DNA from: Bacilli bacterium
GTDB lineage: Bacteria; Bacillota_I; Bacilli_A; RF39; UBA660
Direction: 5' to 3'
DNA length: 44,208 bases
NCBI GenBank assembly: GCA_022795155.1
Contig: JAAWGF010000012.1
Location: 1-44,208, forward strand
In this document: positions 8,120 through 16,380 of the stretch, one piece after another
Layout: each line of letters starts with the position of its first letter
Position numbering within the stretch: position 1 is the stretch's first letter
Notes under the pieces: model-generated
Seen by the model: the letters and a program-made list of their open reading frames with translations, nothing else
Told to the model about the DNA's origin: nothing
Databases searched by the model: none
Made by a program: the position numbers and the translations under genes

Positions 8120-8785
8120 TTATTTACTATCCAAATAATTAATAACTCCAGTTACGATTGTATCAACTAATTTTTCCTGATAACTATCTTGCCTTAACAA
8201 ATAACGCTCATTAGCATTACTTAAAAATCCTACCTCAACTAATACTCCAGGCTTTTCAACTTTTCTATATAAATATAAATCACTTATTTCTTTAATCTTT
8301 CGCTTTGATTTTAACGATTTAGAAAATTCATTCTGCAAAAATTCTGCCAAAATAGCATTTTCACTATTTATATCATCATAAAACACCTGCGCCCCATACC
8401 ATGATTCTGAAATATCAGCATTCAAATGAATAGATAAAAAAAGAGAACAATTAGATTCATTTATTAATTTGATGCGCTGATTTAAATCACTACGCTTATG
8501 ATTAGAAGCATTAGGAAGTGATAAATCATAATCACCATATCTTGTCATATAAACAATGGCACCTTTTTTAGTCAAAGCTTCTTCTAACTTTTCGCTAATT
8601 TCTAAATTAATTGGAGCTTCCTTTATATTCATATATATAGCCCCTGGATCCAAACCCCCATGACCGGGATCTATATATATAATATGCCCCAATAACGGCA
8701 AATTATTTTCTTCAGCACTAACAAAATTAAAACCAAAAATTCCTAATATTAAAAATAAAAAAACACATATTTTATATTTAAACAT
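8120..8785 (-). CDS. Secreted N-acetylmuramoyl-L-alanine amidase, CwlD-like
   Basis: The 221-aa protein has a signal peptide or anchor (about 1-24, ending VSAEE) followed by a single Amidase_3 domain. Zinc-site residues are His42 in DPGHGG, Glu56 and the His in LSIHLNA, and the catalytic Glu sits in VEVGFLSN. Length and layout resemble CwlD, which makes muramic-lactam in spore cortex, but housekeeping amidases look the same. AAGGTGA lies before the ATG. It shares no domain beyond the catalytic one with the 5-LysM amidase at 4492-5889. Confidence 0.9.
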   Translation of the reverse strand: MFKYKICVFLFLILGIFGFNFVSAEENNLPLLGHIIYIDPGHGGLDPGAIYMNIKEAPINLEISEKLEEALTKKGAIVYMTRYGDYDLSLPNASNHKRSDLNQRIKLINESNCSLFLSIHLNADISESWYGAQVFYDDINSENAILAEFLQNEFSKSLKSKRKIKEISDLYLYRKVEKPGVLVEVGFLSNANERYLLRQDSYQEKLVDTIVTGVINYLDSK

Positions 8786-8885
8786 CTTATCACCTTATTA
8801 AAATATATGTTTTAATACATAGTTAATTGATAATAACTTAGTGAATATCACAATATAGACTCCAATGTTAAATCACAACTTTAAC

Positions 8886-8914
8886 TTGTAAAAAAATAAA
8901 TTTAATATTATAAT
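8886..8914 (+). promoter_or_regulatory. Promoter of the Nudix gene
   Basis: TTGTAA (8886-8891) and TATAAT (8909-8914) are 17 bases apart, about 40 bases before the ATG at 8956. Confidence 0.65.
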
Positions 8915-8955
8915 ATTAAAAAGATTATGTTAATACCAAAGAAAGGTGGAAATAA

Positions 8956-9504
8956 ATGCAAGAGGAATTAATTGATGTATTAGATGAAAATGGAATTAAA
9001 ACTGGTCAAATACTATCTAGAAATGAAGTACATAAAAAAGGATTATGGCACCGAATTATCGTTGTAGCCATCATCAATGAAAAAAATGAAATTTTAATCC
9101 AACAAAGAAGTCATAATAAAGATAAAAACCCAGATAAATGGGATATTTCCGTTACTGGTCACTTATCGGCAGGGCAAGATTCTTTAACTGCCGCTACTCG
9201 CGAAATAAGTGAAGAGGTTAGTGTTAGCCTAGGTTATTCTGTAGAAGTAAAAGACTTCCGTTTTATGTTTTCATTCCGTAAAGAAGAATTAGTAAATGAT
9301 AATCATTATGATCGTCAATTTTATGATTTCTTTATTTTAAGACAAAAAGGTTTAAATGAAAACAATTTAAGATTTCAAGAAAGTGAAGTCCAAGCTATTA
9401 AATTTGTATCAATAACGGAATTAAATGAGATGCGCCAGAACAATTCTTTAGTCCCAAGAGATGAATGCTATAACGAATTATCTAATTATTTATTTAGAAT
9501 ATAA
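8956..9504 (+). CDS. Nudix hydrolase, YfcD/IDI-like
   Basis: The 182-aa protein begins with ELIDVLDENG and continues KKGLWHRIIVVAIIN, the layout of the YfcD/isopentenyl-diphosphate-isomerase-like Nudix group. The Nudix box reads GHLSAGQDSL then REISEEVSVSLG: the REx2EE core is intact while the first Glu of the classic consensus is Gln. It probably hydrolyses a nucleoside-diphosphate-linked substrate; which one cannot be told. AAAGGTGG lies before the ATG. It is a single-gene unit with its own promoter and terminator. Confidence 0.88.
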   Translation: MQEELIDVLDENGIKTGQILSRNEVHKKGLWHRIIVVAIINEKNEILIQQRSHNKDKNPDKWDISVTGHLSAGQDSLTAATREISEEVSVSLGYSVEVKDFRFMFSFRKEELVNDNHYDRQFYDFFILRQKGLNENNLRFQESEVQAIKFVSITELNEMRQNNSLVPRDECYNELSNYLFRI

Positions 9505-9507
9505 AAT

Positions 9508-9540
9508 AAAACTACTGAAAGCAAAACATCAGTAGTTTTT
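9508..9540. terminator. Bidirectional terminator
   Basis: AAAACTACTGA pairs with TCAGTAGTTTT around a 10-base loop, between the convergent Nudix and pseudouridine synthase genes. Confidence 0.85.
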
Positions 9541-9555
9541 CGTTAAATAGCAATA

Positions 9556-10206
9556 TTAAAATAATGACCATGGATAACAACTTGGCAATTTTTCTTTAAA
9601 TTCCATTTTTTCTTTCGTAACCGGATGAATAAATGATAAATAATAAGAAAATAAAGCAATTTGTTCGTGAACTTTAGCATTCCTATTATATCGCTGATCA
9701 CCATATAAAGGATGATTCCTTGAAGAAAATTGTACTCTTATTTGATGTGATCGCCCTGTTACCAAATCAATATCTACTAAGGAATAACCATTATTAAAAT
9801 CTAAAATTTTATAATTTAATACTGCCTCTTTCCCTTCTTCGGAAACAATTGTCATATTTGTTTTACTATTCTTTAAAAGTTTATCCTCCATACTTCCAAA
9901 ATTACAATCAAACTTTCCTTCGACAATAGCGTAATATTTTTTTATTATTTGATGTGTCCTAACCTGTTCACTAAGTCGAGAAGCCGCTTTACTTGTCTTT
10001 GCAAAAACCATAATACCACTTACCGGTCTATCTAAGCGATGAACAAGGCCTAAATAGACATTGCCAGGTTTTTGATATTTTTCTTTTAAATAACTTTTAA
10101 GCATTGTTAATAAATCAACATCTTTACTATCATCTAATTGAACAGGTATATTAGCCGGTTTAACTACTACTAAAACATGATTGTCTTCATATAAAATTTT
10201 AATCAT
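9556..10206 (-). CDS. RluA-family pseudouridine synthase
   Basis: The 216-aa protein has the RluA/RluD catalytic motif HRLDRPVSG with catalytic Asp59, plus GRSHQIRVQF and HPLYGD. There is no N-terminal S4 domain, so it is the short single-domain form that modifies rRNA or tRNA uridines. Its ATG overlaps the stop of the upstream methyltransferase gene by 8 bases (ATGATTAA), so the two RNA-modifying enzymes are translationally coupled. Confidence 0.9.
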   Translation of the reverse strand: MIKILYEDNHVLVVVKPANIPVQLDDSKDVDLLTMLKSYLKEKYQKPGNVYLGLVHRLDRPVSGIMVFAKTSKAASRLSEQVRTHQIIKKYYAIVEGKFDCNFGSMEDKLLKNSKTNMTIVSEEGKEAVLNYKILDFNNGYSLVDIDLVTGRSHQIRVQFSSRNHPLYGDQRYNRNAKVHEQIALFSYYLSFIHPVTKEKMEFKEKLPSCYPWSLF

Positions 10207-11074
10207 CTAACTCAAATCTTCCAAAAATACCACAAGGTAATACTAAATTATTATTTTCAATTGGTAAACCTACTTCACCAGCTGTAACATACCCATTAGG
10301 ATATTTTTTTAAAACAGTTACCTTTAAAATATTCTCCAAAACAGTACTAGAAATACCTGTCGTATAAGAATTAATAAGCATAAATAAAGGTTTATCGCTC
10401 AATATTTTCATACAAGACATAATTAAATTATAAATATTATCTTCAAATTTCCATACCTCGCCATTTGGTCCTCTACCATAACTAGGAGGATCCATAATAA
10501 TAACGTCATACTTATTACCACGTCTTGCTTCCCGTTCAACAAATTTCAAACAATCATCAACTATAAAACGAATTTTATTATTTTCTAAATGCGAAAGATG
10601 CATATTTTCTTTTGCCCATTCAATCATTCCACGAGCTGCGTCAACATGGACAACCTCAATTGCCCCTGCATAAGAACAAGCCATCGTAGCGCCACCTGTA
10701 TATGCGAATAAATTTAAAACTTTAATTGGGCGACCACAATCTTTAATTTTTGAAATCATATAATCCCAATTAACTGCTTGTTCAGGAAATAAACCTGTAT
10801 GCTTAAAATTAGTTGGACTAACTTTAAATTTTAAATCACCATATTCAATCGTCCAATAATCAGGAATTTTTTTGCGAAATTCCCAATTTCCACCACCTTT
10901 ACTACTACGATGATAAAAACCATCAGGATTAATCCAAACATTATTCAATTTATCAATAGGCCAAAGAGCCTGAGGATCAGGGCGCCGCAAAATTACATCC
11001 TTCCATATCTCCAATTTTTCGCCATTACCAGCATCAATAATTTTATAATCACACCACTTATCACTTAACCGCAT
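10199..11074 (-). CDS. RlmI/RlmK-like class I SAM-dependent methyltransferase
   Basis: The 291-aa protein has a short N-terminal region rich in Trp, then a Rossmann methyltransferase with motif I NLFAYTGGATMA, an acidic VHVDAARG strand end, and the catalytic-type motif DPPSYGRG. This DPPSY arrangement is typical of RlmI/RlmK-like 23S rRNA cytosine-5 or guanine methyltransferases, though the PUA domain of RlmI is absent. The target is unproven. Coupling with the downstream RluA-type gene supports an RNA substrate. Confidence 0.85.
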   Translation of the reverse strand: MRLSDKWCDYKIIDAGNGEKLEIWKDVILRRPDPQALWPIDKLNNVWINPDGFYHRSSKGGGNWEFRKKIPDYWTIEYGDLKFKVSPTNFKHTGLFPEQAVNWDYMISKIKDCGRPIKVLNLFAYTGGATMACSYAGAIEVVHVDAARGMIEWAKENMHLSHLENNKIRFIVDDCLKFVEREARRGNKYDVIIMDPPSYGRGPNGEVWKFEDNIYNLIMSCMKILSDKPLFMLINSYTTGISSTVLENILKVTVLKKYPNGYVTAGEVGLPIENNNLVLPCGIFGRFELDD

Positions 11075-11086
11075 AAAATTACCCCA

Positions 11087-11860
11087 CTATTTTTTCTTTC
11101 TATTTTTACTAAGCTTAATTCCTCTAACTAATAAATATATTATAACAATTGGTGTTATAAAAATAACCACTAAATTGGAGAAAACCGTAAATGAGCATAA
11201 AGCTGCTGATAAAGCCTCCGAAGAACCAATCGAGCATTCACCACCTGTAAAAAGCATAAAAAGGGCACAAATGATATCAATTATAATTACTGGCAACATT
11301 ATCCTAACAAAAAACCAATTTTCATCTGCCTTTTTCTTTCTAATATTATTATTTTTAGAAATTTCTTTTGCTTCTTCTACCTCTACAAACTTCTTTTTAC
11401 TTAAACTAGACCACTTACTTAAAATTTTGGTTTGATATATATCTAAGCATCTATTTAAATCATTATAAATAATTGATGTTATTAGTTTTTCATCATAGCG
11501 CTTTTGAACCTTAGCTTTTAAATCATCAAATTCACTAATTATCTCTTCTTTTATTTTTTTAGTCACAAAAAACTTTCCATCATCACCTTTAGATATATCC
11601 GTATTATAAAATTCATATTCGTCAGTTATATCTAGTTGTGATTTTACCATACTAAAAGCAATTTCATCTTGATGTTCAAGAAAAAAATCATCCATAATTT
11701 TTTTAAGTTCACTAATTTTTTGTTCCTTTTCCTTTACAATCGAATTAAATTTTCGCTTAGTAACTTCTATTCTTTTAGCTTCAAAATCTTTTTTATATTT
11801 ATTTAAATCATTAACTGATAAATTATATTCTAATCGTTTCTCCTCGTATTCTGTCAACAT
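11087..11860 (-). CDS. Uncharacterised coiled-coil protein with two C-terminal membrane spans
   Basis: Family not recognised. The 257-aa protein has a long charged coiled-coil region (about 1-175) followed by two hydrophobic segments (about 182-203 and 218-245) and a basic tail ending KLSKNRKKK. The topology suggests a cytoplasmic coiled coil anchored by a hairpin in the membrane. AGGTGG lies 5 bases before the ATG. The gene ends 12 bases before the methyltransferase gene at 11074, so it may be the first gene of a three-gene operon with it and the pseudouridine synthase. Confidence 0.7.
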   Translation of the reverse strand: MLTEYEEKRLEYNLSVNDLNKYKKDFEAKRIEVTKRKFNSIVKEKEQKISELKKIMDDFFLEHQDEIAFSMVKSQLDITDEYEFYNTDISKGDDGKFFVTKKIKEEIISEFDDLKAKVQKRYDEKLITSIIYNDLNRCLDIYQTKILSKWSSLSKKKFVEVEEAKEISKNNNIRKKKADENWFFVRIMLPVIIIDIICALFMLFTGGECSIGSSEALSAALCSFTVFSNLVVIFITPIVIIYLLVRGIKLSKNRKKK

Positions 11861-12004
11861 TCTACCACCTCATATTTAATAAATAGTTAAAAACTAGAAG
11901 TGAATTATAATCCACCCTATAAATATTATAACAATATTATCATAAAAAATAATTATCTTAAATAAAAATAAATTTAAACTAGACACTTATTTACAAAAAT
12001 GTAA

Positions 12005-12035
12005 AAAAACCTTGAAATATAAATTACAAGGTAAT
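12005..12035 (-). terminator. Terminator of the 267-aa orphan gene; near-copy of the rpsI terminator
   Basis: On the minus strand CCTTG...CAAGG is followed by seven T residues. The 31 bases match 13016-13046 with only three differences, all outside the core stem or in the loop, so the two terminators are related copies. Confidence 0.8.
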
Positions 12036-12065
12036 CATTTTTAATCAATAGTAATCTTATATTAG

Positions 12066-12869
12066 TTATACATCTCTTTTAAATTTTTTTAAATATTGAT
12101 ATTGTGAATCATCTAATTCAACTGTGCCATAATCATGTATACACTCTATCATTTGATCATTTAAATCTCTATATGAATTCCAATTATCAGGTTCTACTGC
12201 AATTTTCATTGAAATATCTCCATTAATTCTACTACCAATTAACCCATTTATTGCTTGAGTTGATGACAAAGCTATATCACTTTGTTTATCTATTATTATT
12301 CCAAAATATGATTCGTTATTTATGACACGTTTTAATAGATTAACAAACATATCAAATTGTAGAAACGGTAGCGCAATCTCATTTATTAATATAGTATCTT
12401 TTCCCTCTCCACAATACTCTATATAACACTTCTTATAAAAATCCTTTGATTGTATTAATACTCTAATTAAATCGTTTAAATTTTCCATTGGGGAATAATC
12501 TTTATTAATACTATGTTTATTCAAAGTGTCAATTAACTTTTTAAATCTTTCATTTAATAAGTTTATATCATAGGCCCCTATAGCTTTTAAAAGAATCTCA
12601 CTAGCAATAGAGAAATACAAAAATTCGCTACTTATGGTACTTATTTTAATTTTATCTAATTTACTATCACAAATAGAAATCTTTGGAAATCCAAATTCAT
12701 TAAGATATATTGCCATTGGAGATTTTTTATCCAAAACTATGCCATAATCATTAGCTATATTCTCTAAAAATTGTTTCCTTGAAATTCCATCATACCCATA
12801 TATAAATTGATGTCTACTATAATCCATTATTTCATGCTTTAAATATTCTTCATTTTTATACTTTCCCAT
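12066..12869 (-). CDS. Uncharacterised 267-aa protein, possibly a degenerate AAA-type P-loop protein
   Basis: Family not firmly recognised. Near the N-terminus FIYGYDGISRKQFLENIA sits where a nucleoside-triphosphatase would have GxxGxGKT, but the Lys-Thr pair is absent. Later DTILINEIALPFLQF resembles a Walker B strand with Asn-Glu in place of Asp-Glu, and ISMKIAVEPDNW and HDYGTVELDD recall ORC/CDC6-like ATPases. This is a tentative reading. The start at 12869 follows AGGAGGG by 4 bases; an upstream start has no such site. The gene lies between two near-identical terminators and may be an insert downstream of rpsI. Confidence 0.65.
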   Translation of the reverse strand: MGKYKNEEYLKHEIMDYSRHQFIYGYDGISRKQFLENIANDYGIVLDKKSPMAIYLNEFGFPKISICDSKLDKIKISTISSEFLYFSIASEILLKAIGAYDINLLNERFKKLIDTLNKHSINKDYSPMENLNDLIRVLIQSKDFYKKCYIEYCGEGKDTILINEIALPFLQFDMFVNLLKRVINNESYFGIIIDKQSDIALSSTQAINGLIGSRINGDISMKIAVEPDNWNSYRDLNDQMIECIHDYGTVELDDSQYQYLKKFKRDV

Positions 12870-12947
12870 AAAACCCTCCTGACAACATTGTACCATAAAT
12901 TTTATAACATTACTATTTATTAGCTCTAATCACATGACTATCGAATT

Positions 12948-12968
12948 TATAGTTTAATTATAGTTTAA
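12948..12968. promoter_or_regulatory. Direct repeat TATAGTTTAA, 11-base period
   Basis: TATAGTTTAA occurs at 12948-12957 and 12959-12968, exactly 11 bases apart, enclosed by an inverted pair CATGACTAT ... ATAGTC / AGTCATG. It lies in the 5' region of the 267-aa gene and could be an operator or a structured leader. Confidence 0.4.
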
Positions 12969-13015
12969 ATAGTCTATAAAGCAGTCATGCTTTAAATTTT
13001 TATTTTCTAACATAT

Positions 13016-13046
13016 AAAAACCTTGAAATACAAATTCCAAGGCAAT
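13016..13046 (-). terminator. Terminator of the rplM-rpsI operon
   Basis: On the minus strand CCTTG pairs with CAAGG around a 12-base loop and is followed by TTTTT. It lies 16 bases after the rpsI stop. Confidence 0.85.
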
Positions 13047-13061
13047 ATGAACTGTAAAATA

Positions 13062-13475
13062 TTATCTCTTTGAGAATTGTGGAGCTCTACGTGCAGCTTT
13101 AAGTCCTGGTTTCTTACGTTCCTTACTTCTAGAATCTCTAGTAATAAGACCAGCTCTTTTTAATGTAATTCTGAAACTATCTTCCTTACCTTCATTAACT
13201 TTATCATATATAAGTAATGCTCTAGCAATCCCTAAACGAGTTGCTTCACATTGACCACTGAATCCACCACCTGTTACAGTAACTGTAATATCAAATGTTT
13301 CTTCAGTATTAGTTGCTACTAAAGGTTGTTTCAAATTCATTATATTTGTTTCATATGGAAAATATTCGCTAGCTTCGACACCATTAACGATGATTTTTCC
13401 TTTTCCAGGAACCATCTTAACTTGAGCAATAGACGATTTTCTTCTCCCTGTACCAATAAATACTCTTTTTTCCAT
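13062..13475 (-). CDS. rpsI: 30S ribosomal protein S9
   Basis: The 137-aa protein has the S9 hallmarks: [14 protein letters not shown] at the start, [19 protein letters not shown] in the middle, and the C-terminal tail [18 protein letters not shown] ending PQFSKR, which reaches the P-site tRNA. GGAGGG precedes the ATG. It follows rplM by 10 bases, the usual L13-S9 operon. Confidence 0.98.
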   Translation of the reverse strand: MEKRVFIGTGRRKSSIAQVKMVPGKGKIIVNGVEASEYFPYETNIMNLKQPLVATNTEETFDITVTVTGGGFSGQCEATRLGIARALLIYDKVNEGKEDSFRITLKRAGLITRDSRSKERKKPGLKAARRAPQFSKR

Positions 13476-13485
13476 TAAAACCCTC

Positions 13486-13920
13486 CTAATTAGCTTTCAT
13501 TTCTGCTGGTTTTTGAGCAGTATGTGGATGTTCACTATCAGCATATACAAATAATTTTTTGTACATTGCTCGACCTAATCTTCCCTTTGGAAGCATACCT
13601 TTAACAGCTCTTTCAATCATTTCCACAGGATAATTCTCTTTCATTTCTCTAGCAGTTCTTTCTCTTAATCCACCAGTATAACCACTATGATTATAATAAA
13701 TCTTATCATCTAGTTTGTTACCAGTTAAATTAATCTTTGAAGCATTAACAACAATTACATAGTCCCCACAATCAACATGAGGTGTATAAGTTGTTTTATG
13801 CTTTCCACGTAATACATGTGCTACTTTCGTTGCTAGACGTCCTAAATTAACATCAGTTGCATCAATAACATACCAATTACGTGATACTTCTTGCGCTTTT
13901 TGCATATAAGTATTTTTCAT
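13486..13920 (-). CDS. rplM: 50S ribosomal protein L13
   Basis: The 144-aa protein matches L13 along its length: [38 protein letters not shown] and [27 protein letters not shown] precedes the ATG. Its transcript starts at a consensus promoter with a roughly 75-base structured leader, so this pair is transcribed apart from the upstream truA although it has the same order as in Bacillus. Confidence 0.98.
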   Translation of the reverse strand: MKNTYMQKAQEVSRNWYVIDATDVNLGRLATKVAHVLRGKHKTTYTPHVDCGDYVIVVNASKINLTGNKLDDKIYYNHSGYTGGLRERTAREMKENYPVEMIERAVKGMLPKGRLGRAMYKKLFVYADSEHPHTAQKPAEMKAN

Positions 13921-13998
13921 AAATCTTTTCCCTTCCTTACTTTAAGTTTAAGCGAGTGGTCCCAACACCCACTTATATGGGATATAAAAAATGTACCA
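13921..13998 (-). ncRNA. Structured 5' leader of rplM, candidate L13 leader
   Basis: Between the promoter and rplM on the minus strand, AGTGG pairs with CCACT around a 9-base loop (13955-13973), next to the alternative partner CCCATATAAGTGGG. L13 leaders are known autoregulatory elements in Bacillota; that this one binds L13 is inferred from position and the overlapping hairpins. Confidence 0.5.
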
Positions 13999-14004
13999 AT
14001 TTAA

Positions 14005-14033
14005 ATTCTACTAAAAATAAATATAAAAGTCAA
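14005..14033 (-). promoter_or_regulatory. Promoter of rplM-rpsI
   Basis: On the minus strand TTGACT (14033-14028) and TAGAAT (14010-14005) are 17 bases apart, in the gap between truA and rplM. Confidence 0.75.
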
Positions 14034-14058
14034 TAAATTATATGTTTTTTTTTAAAAT

Positions 14059-14802
14059 TTACGATTCAAATTCATCATAATAAACATTTTTTAAATATAA
14101 TCCATTAGCAGGGGCTGTTTTCTTTGCCTTTGTTCTATCTTCACATCTAAAAATATCGAGTATTTCTTCTAGTTCTGTTTTTCCTTCGCCAACACTAATT
14201 AAAGTACCAACCATATTACGAACCATATACCTTAAAAAACCATTACCGATAAAACTTATTACCATAATATCATTATCAACACTAATCGTCGCATCATATA
14301 TTTCCCGTTCATAATCAATAATTTCCCTATTACTTTTCGTAAATGATTTAAAATTGTGTTTGCCTCTAAAATATTTAGTCGCACATAACATTTTATCTAT
14401 ATCAAGTTCACGATTATATTGATAAACATAATTACGACTAAAAGGATCAAATTCGCCTAAATTAATTTTATAAATATATTCCTTTTTTAAAACATTAAAA
14501 CGGGCATGAAAATGTGGTTGTACAATTAAAACATTTTTAATATATATATCATCAGGCAATAAACTATTAAGAGCTTTTTTTAAAGCATCGCAACTAATAT
14601 TTATATCCAAATCAAAATGCGCATATTGATTTATTGCGTGTACTAATGCATCAGTTCGCCCACTTGCACTTACTAAAACATTAGCTTTCGAAAGTTGTGA
14701 TAAAACTCTTTCTAACTCACCCTGAATAGTCCTTTTATTAGCCTGCTTTTGATAACCAAAAAAATTCGATCCGTCATAAGAAAATTTAATTAAATAGCGC
14801 AT
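14059..14802 (-). CDS. truA: tRNA pseudouridine(38-40) synthase TruA
   Basis: The 247-aa protein has KFSYDGSNFFGYQKQ at the N-terminus and the catalytic SGRTDALVHA with Asp51, then FRGKHNFKSFTK and the C-terminal FLRYMVRNMVGTLI. It forms pseudouridine in the tRNA anticodon arm. The ATG overlaps the ecfT stop by one base (TAATG), so it is coupled to the ECF transporter genes as in Bacillus. Confidence 0.97.
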   Translation of the reverse strand: MRYLIKFSYDGSNFFGYQKQANKRTIQGELERVLSQLSKANVLVSASGRTDALVHAINQYAHFDLDINISCDALKKALNSLLPDDIYIKNVLIVQPHFHARFNVLKKEYIYKINLGEFDPFSRNYVYQYNRELDIDKMLCATKYFRGKHNFKSFTKSNREIIDYEREIYDATISVDNDIMVISFIGNGFLRYMVRNMVGTLISVGEGKTELEEILDIFRCEDRTKAKKTAPANGLYLKNVYYDEFES

Positions 14803-15554
14803 TAATACATTCCTTTCATAATCAAAAACATAATTAACATTGTATGAAGACTTAATATATATGTATCTATCTTACCATACCCATAAATTTGTAATGCCGT
14901 TCTTTTTTCATTAGTATCAAAAAGCCTTAAACACAAAGTATCAGTAAGTTCATCAGAATTTTTAAAAGACAAAACAAATACTGGAATAATAAGACTCTTT
15001 AAATATAATAATTTAAATTTAAAAGATAACTGACTAAACTTTATACCACGACTTTCATAACACTTAATAATACCTTTACCCATTTCAAAAACTAATGGAA
15101 TAAATCTTATCGCAAGAGATAAAATTAAAGCTAATGAATTAACAGATATTTTAAATATTTTAAGAGGAGATAATATTCGCTCCAAACCATAAATAAGTTC
15201 ATCAGGTGATGTCGTTAAAATCAAAATCGAAGAATAAAAAACAAGCAAAATTAAACGAATTGAAAATAATATTGACGTATAAATAGATACATGAAATAAA
15301 AAATTAATAAGAAAAATAAATATAATAAATGATAATAAACTTAAAAATATCTTCCCATATACTTTAAAAGGAATATTACTTAAAAGTATTGCCATAAAAA
15401 CAAAAACTAATAAAACTAAATTAAATTCGATACTACTATCAACAAAAGTCAAAATTAAAAAAATAAGCACACATAATATTTTAGATATAGGATTCATCTG
15501 ACGTAAGCTAGAATTAACATTATAAAAGCGATTAAATGAAATACTATCTAACAT
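14802..15554 (-). CDS. ecfT: ECF transporter transmembrane component EcfT
   Basis: The 250-aa protein has about five hydrophobic segments and cytoplasmic helices with YESRGIKF, corresponding to the first Ala-Arg-Gly coupling motif, and LCLRLFD near the second. It couples the ATPases EcfA1/EcfA2 to substrate-binding S components for vitamins. No S component is encoded nearby, as expected for a shared group II ECF module. The start overlaps the ecfA2 stop by 11 bases. Confidence 0.92.
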   Translation of the reverse strand: MLDSISFNRFYNVNSSLRQMNPISKILCVLIFLILTFVDSSIEFNLVLLVFVFMAILLSNIPFKVYGKIFLSLLSFIIFIFLINFLFHVSIYTSILFSIRLILLVFYSSILILTTSPDELIYGLERILSPLKIFKISVNSLALILSLAIRFIPLVFEMGKGIIKCYESRGIKFSQLSFKFKLLYLKSLIIPVFVLSFKNSDELTDTLCLRLFDTNEKRTALQIYGYGKIDTYILSLHTMLIMFLIMKGMY

Positions 15555-16380
15555 AACGATAAATATCCTTTAATAAATCATTTATTTCATCCCTATATCC
15601 TATTTTTATATTTTTTTTATCTAAAACAATTGAAGAAAATTCCATTGTTTTAGGAATTGGTAAACAATAATCTCTTAATAAATCAGTTGTTTTAAATACC
15701 TCATACTTATTTCCCCAAATTAATATTTTTCCATCATTCATAACAATTACTTCATCACTTAAAGCATGAATAAATTCAACATCACGACTAATTATAATAA
15801 TTGTTTTGCCAAAATTACTTTTTAAATTTTTAATTAAGCGTTTAAGACTTTTAATACTTTTAGAATCCAATCCCTTTGTTGGTTCATCAAAAATAACAAT
15901 ATCTGTATCTAGTGCTAAAGTAGAAGCAATCGAAACTTTTTTTCTTTCACCTGTACTTAACAATAATGGATTAGAATTTAAATAAGATTCATCTAAACCA
16001 ACTGCATTTAAAACTTCTATAATTTTATTTTCATCAATACTTTTACCTAAAAATTTTAAAATATAAGTTAATTCATCTTTTACCGTTTTATTAAAAAGTT
16101 GATTTTCACTATTTTGCGCAATATAACCAATTTTATTTTTTAATTGCTTTTCATCAAAAATATTTTTTTTATTAATAACAATATCATCAACCGTAATTTT
16201 CCCACTACTTGGAATATTAATACCACATATCAACTGCGCTAAAGTTGTTTTACCACTGCCACTTTTACCAGTTATACCAACAATCGAGTTATTTGGAACT
16301 TTAAAATTAATCAAATCTAAAATTTTAACACCTGATTTTTTATTATAATAGAAATTTAAATTATTAACCTTTATTTCCAT
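15544..16380 (-). CDS. ecfA2: ECF transporter ATPase EcfA2
   Basis: The 278-aa ABC ATPase has Walker A GKSGSGKTTL, Q-loop AQNSENQLF, signature LSTGERKKVSIA and Walker B IFDEPTKGLD. The switch His is not obvious; SRD stands where THD is usual (IIIISRDVEFIH). It pairs with EcfA1 to power the ECF transporter. Its start overlaps the ecfA1 stop by 10 bases. Its signature motif is far better preserved than that of EcfA1. Confidence 0.92.
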   Translation of the reverse strand: MEIKVNNLNFYYNKKSGVKILDLINFKVPNNSIVGITGKSGSGKTTLAQLICGINIPSSGKITVDDIVINKKNIFDEKQLKNKIGYIAQNSENQLFNKTVKDELTYILKFLGKSIDENKIIEVLNAVGLDESYLNSNPLLLSTGERKKVSIASTLALDTDIVIFDEPTKGLDSKSIKSLKRLIKNLKSNFGKTIIIISRDVEFIHALSDEVIVMNDGKILIWGNKYEVFKTTDLLRDYCLPIPKTMEFSSIVLDKKNIKIGYRDEINDLLKDIYRYVR

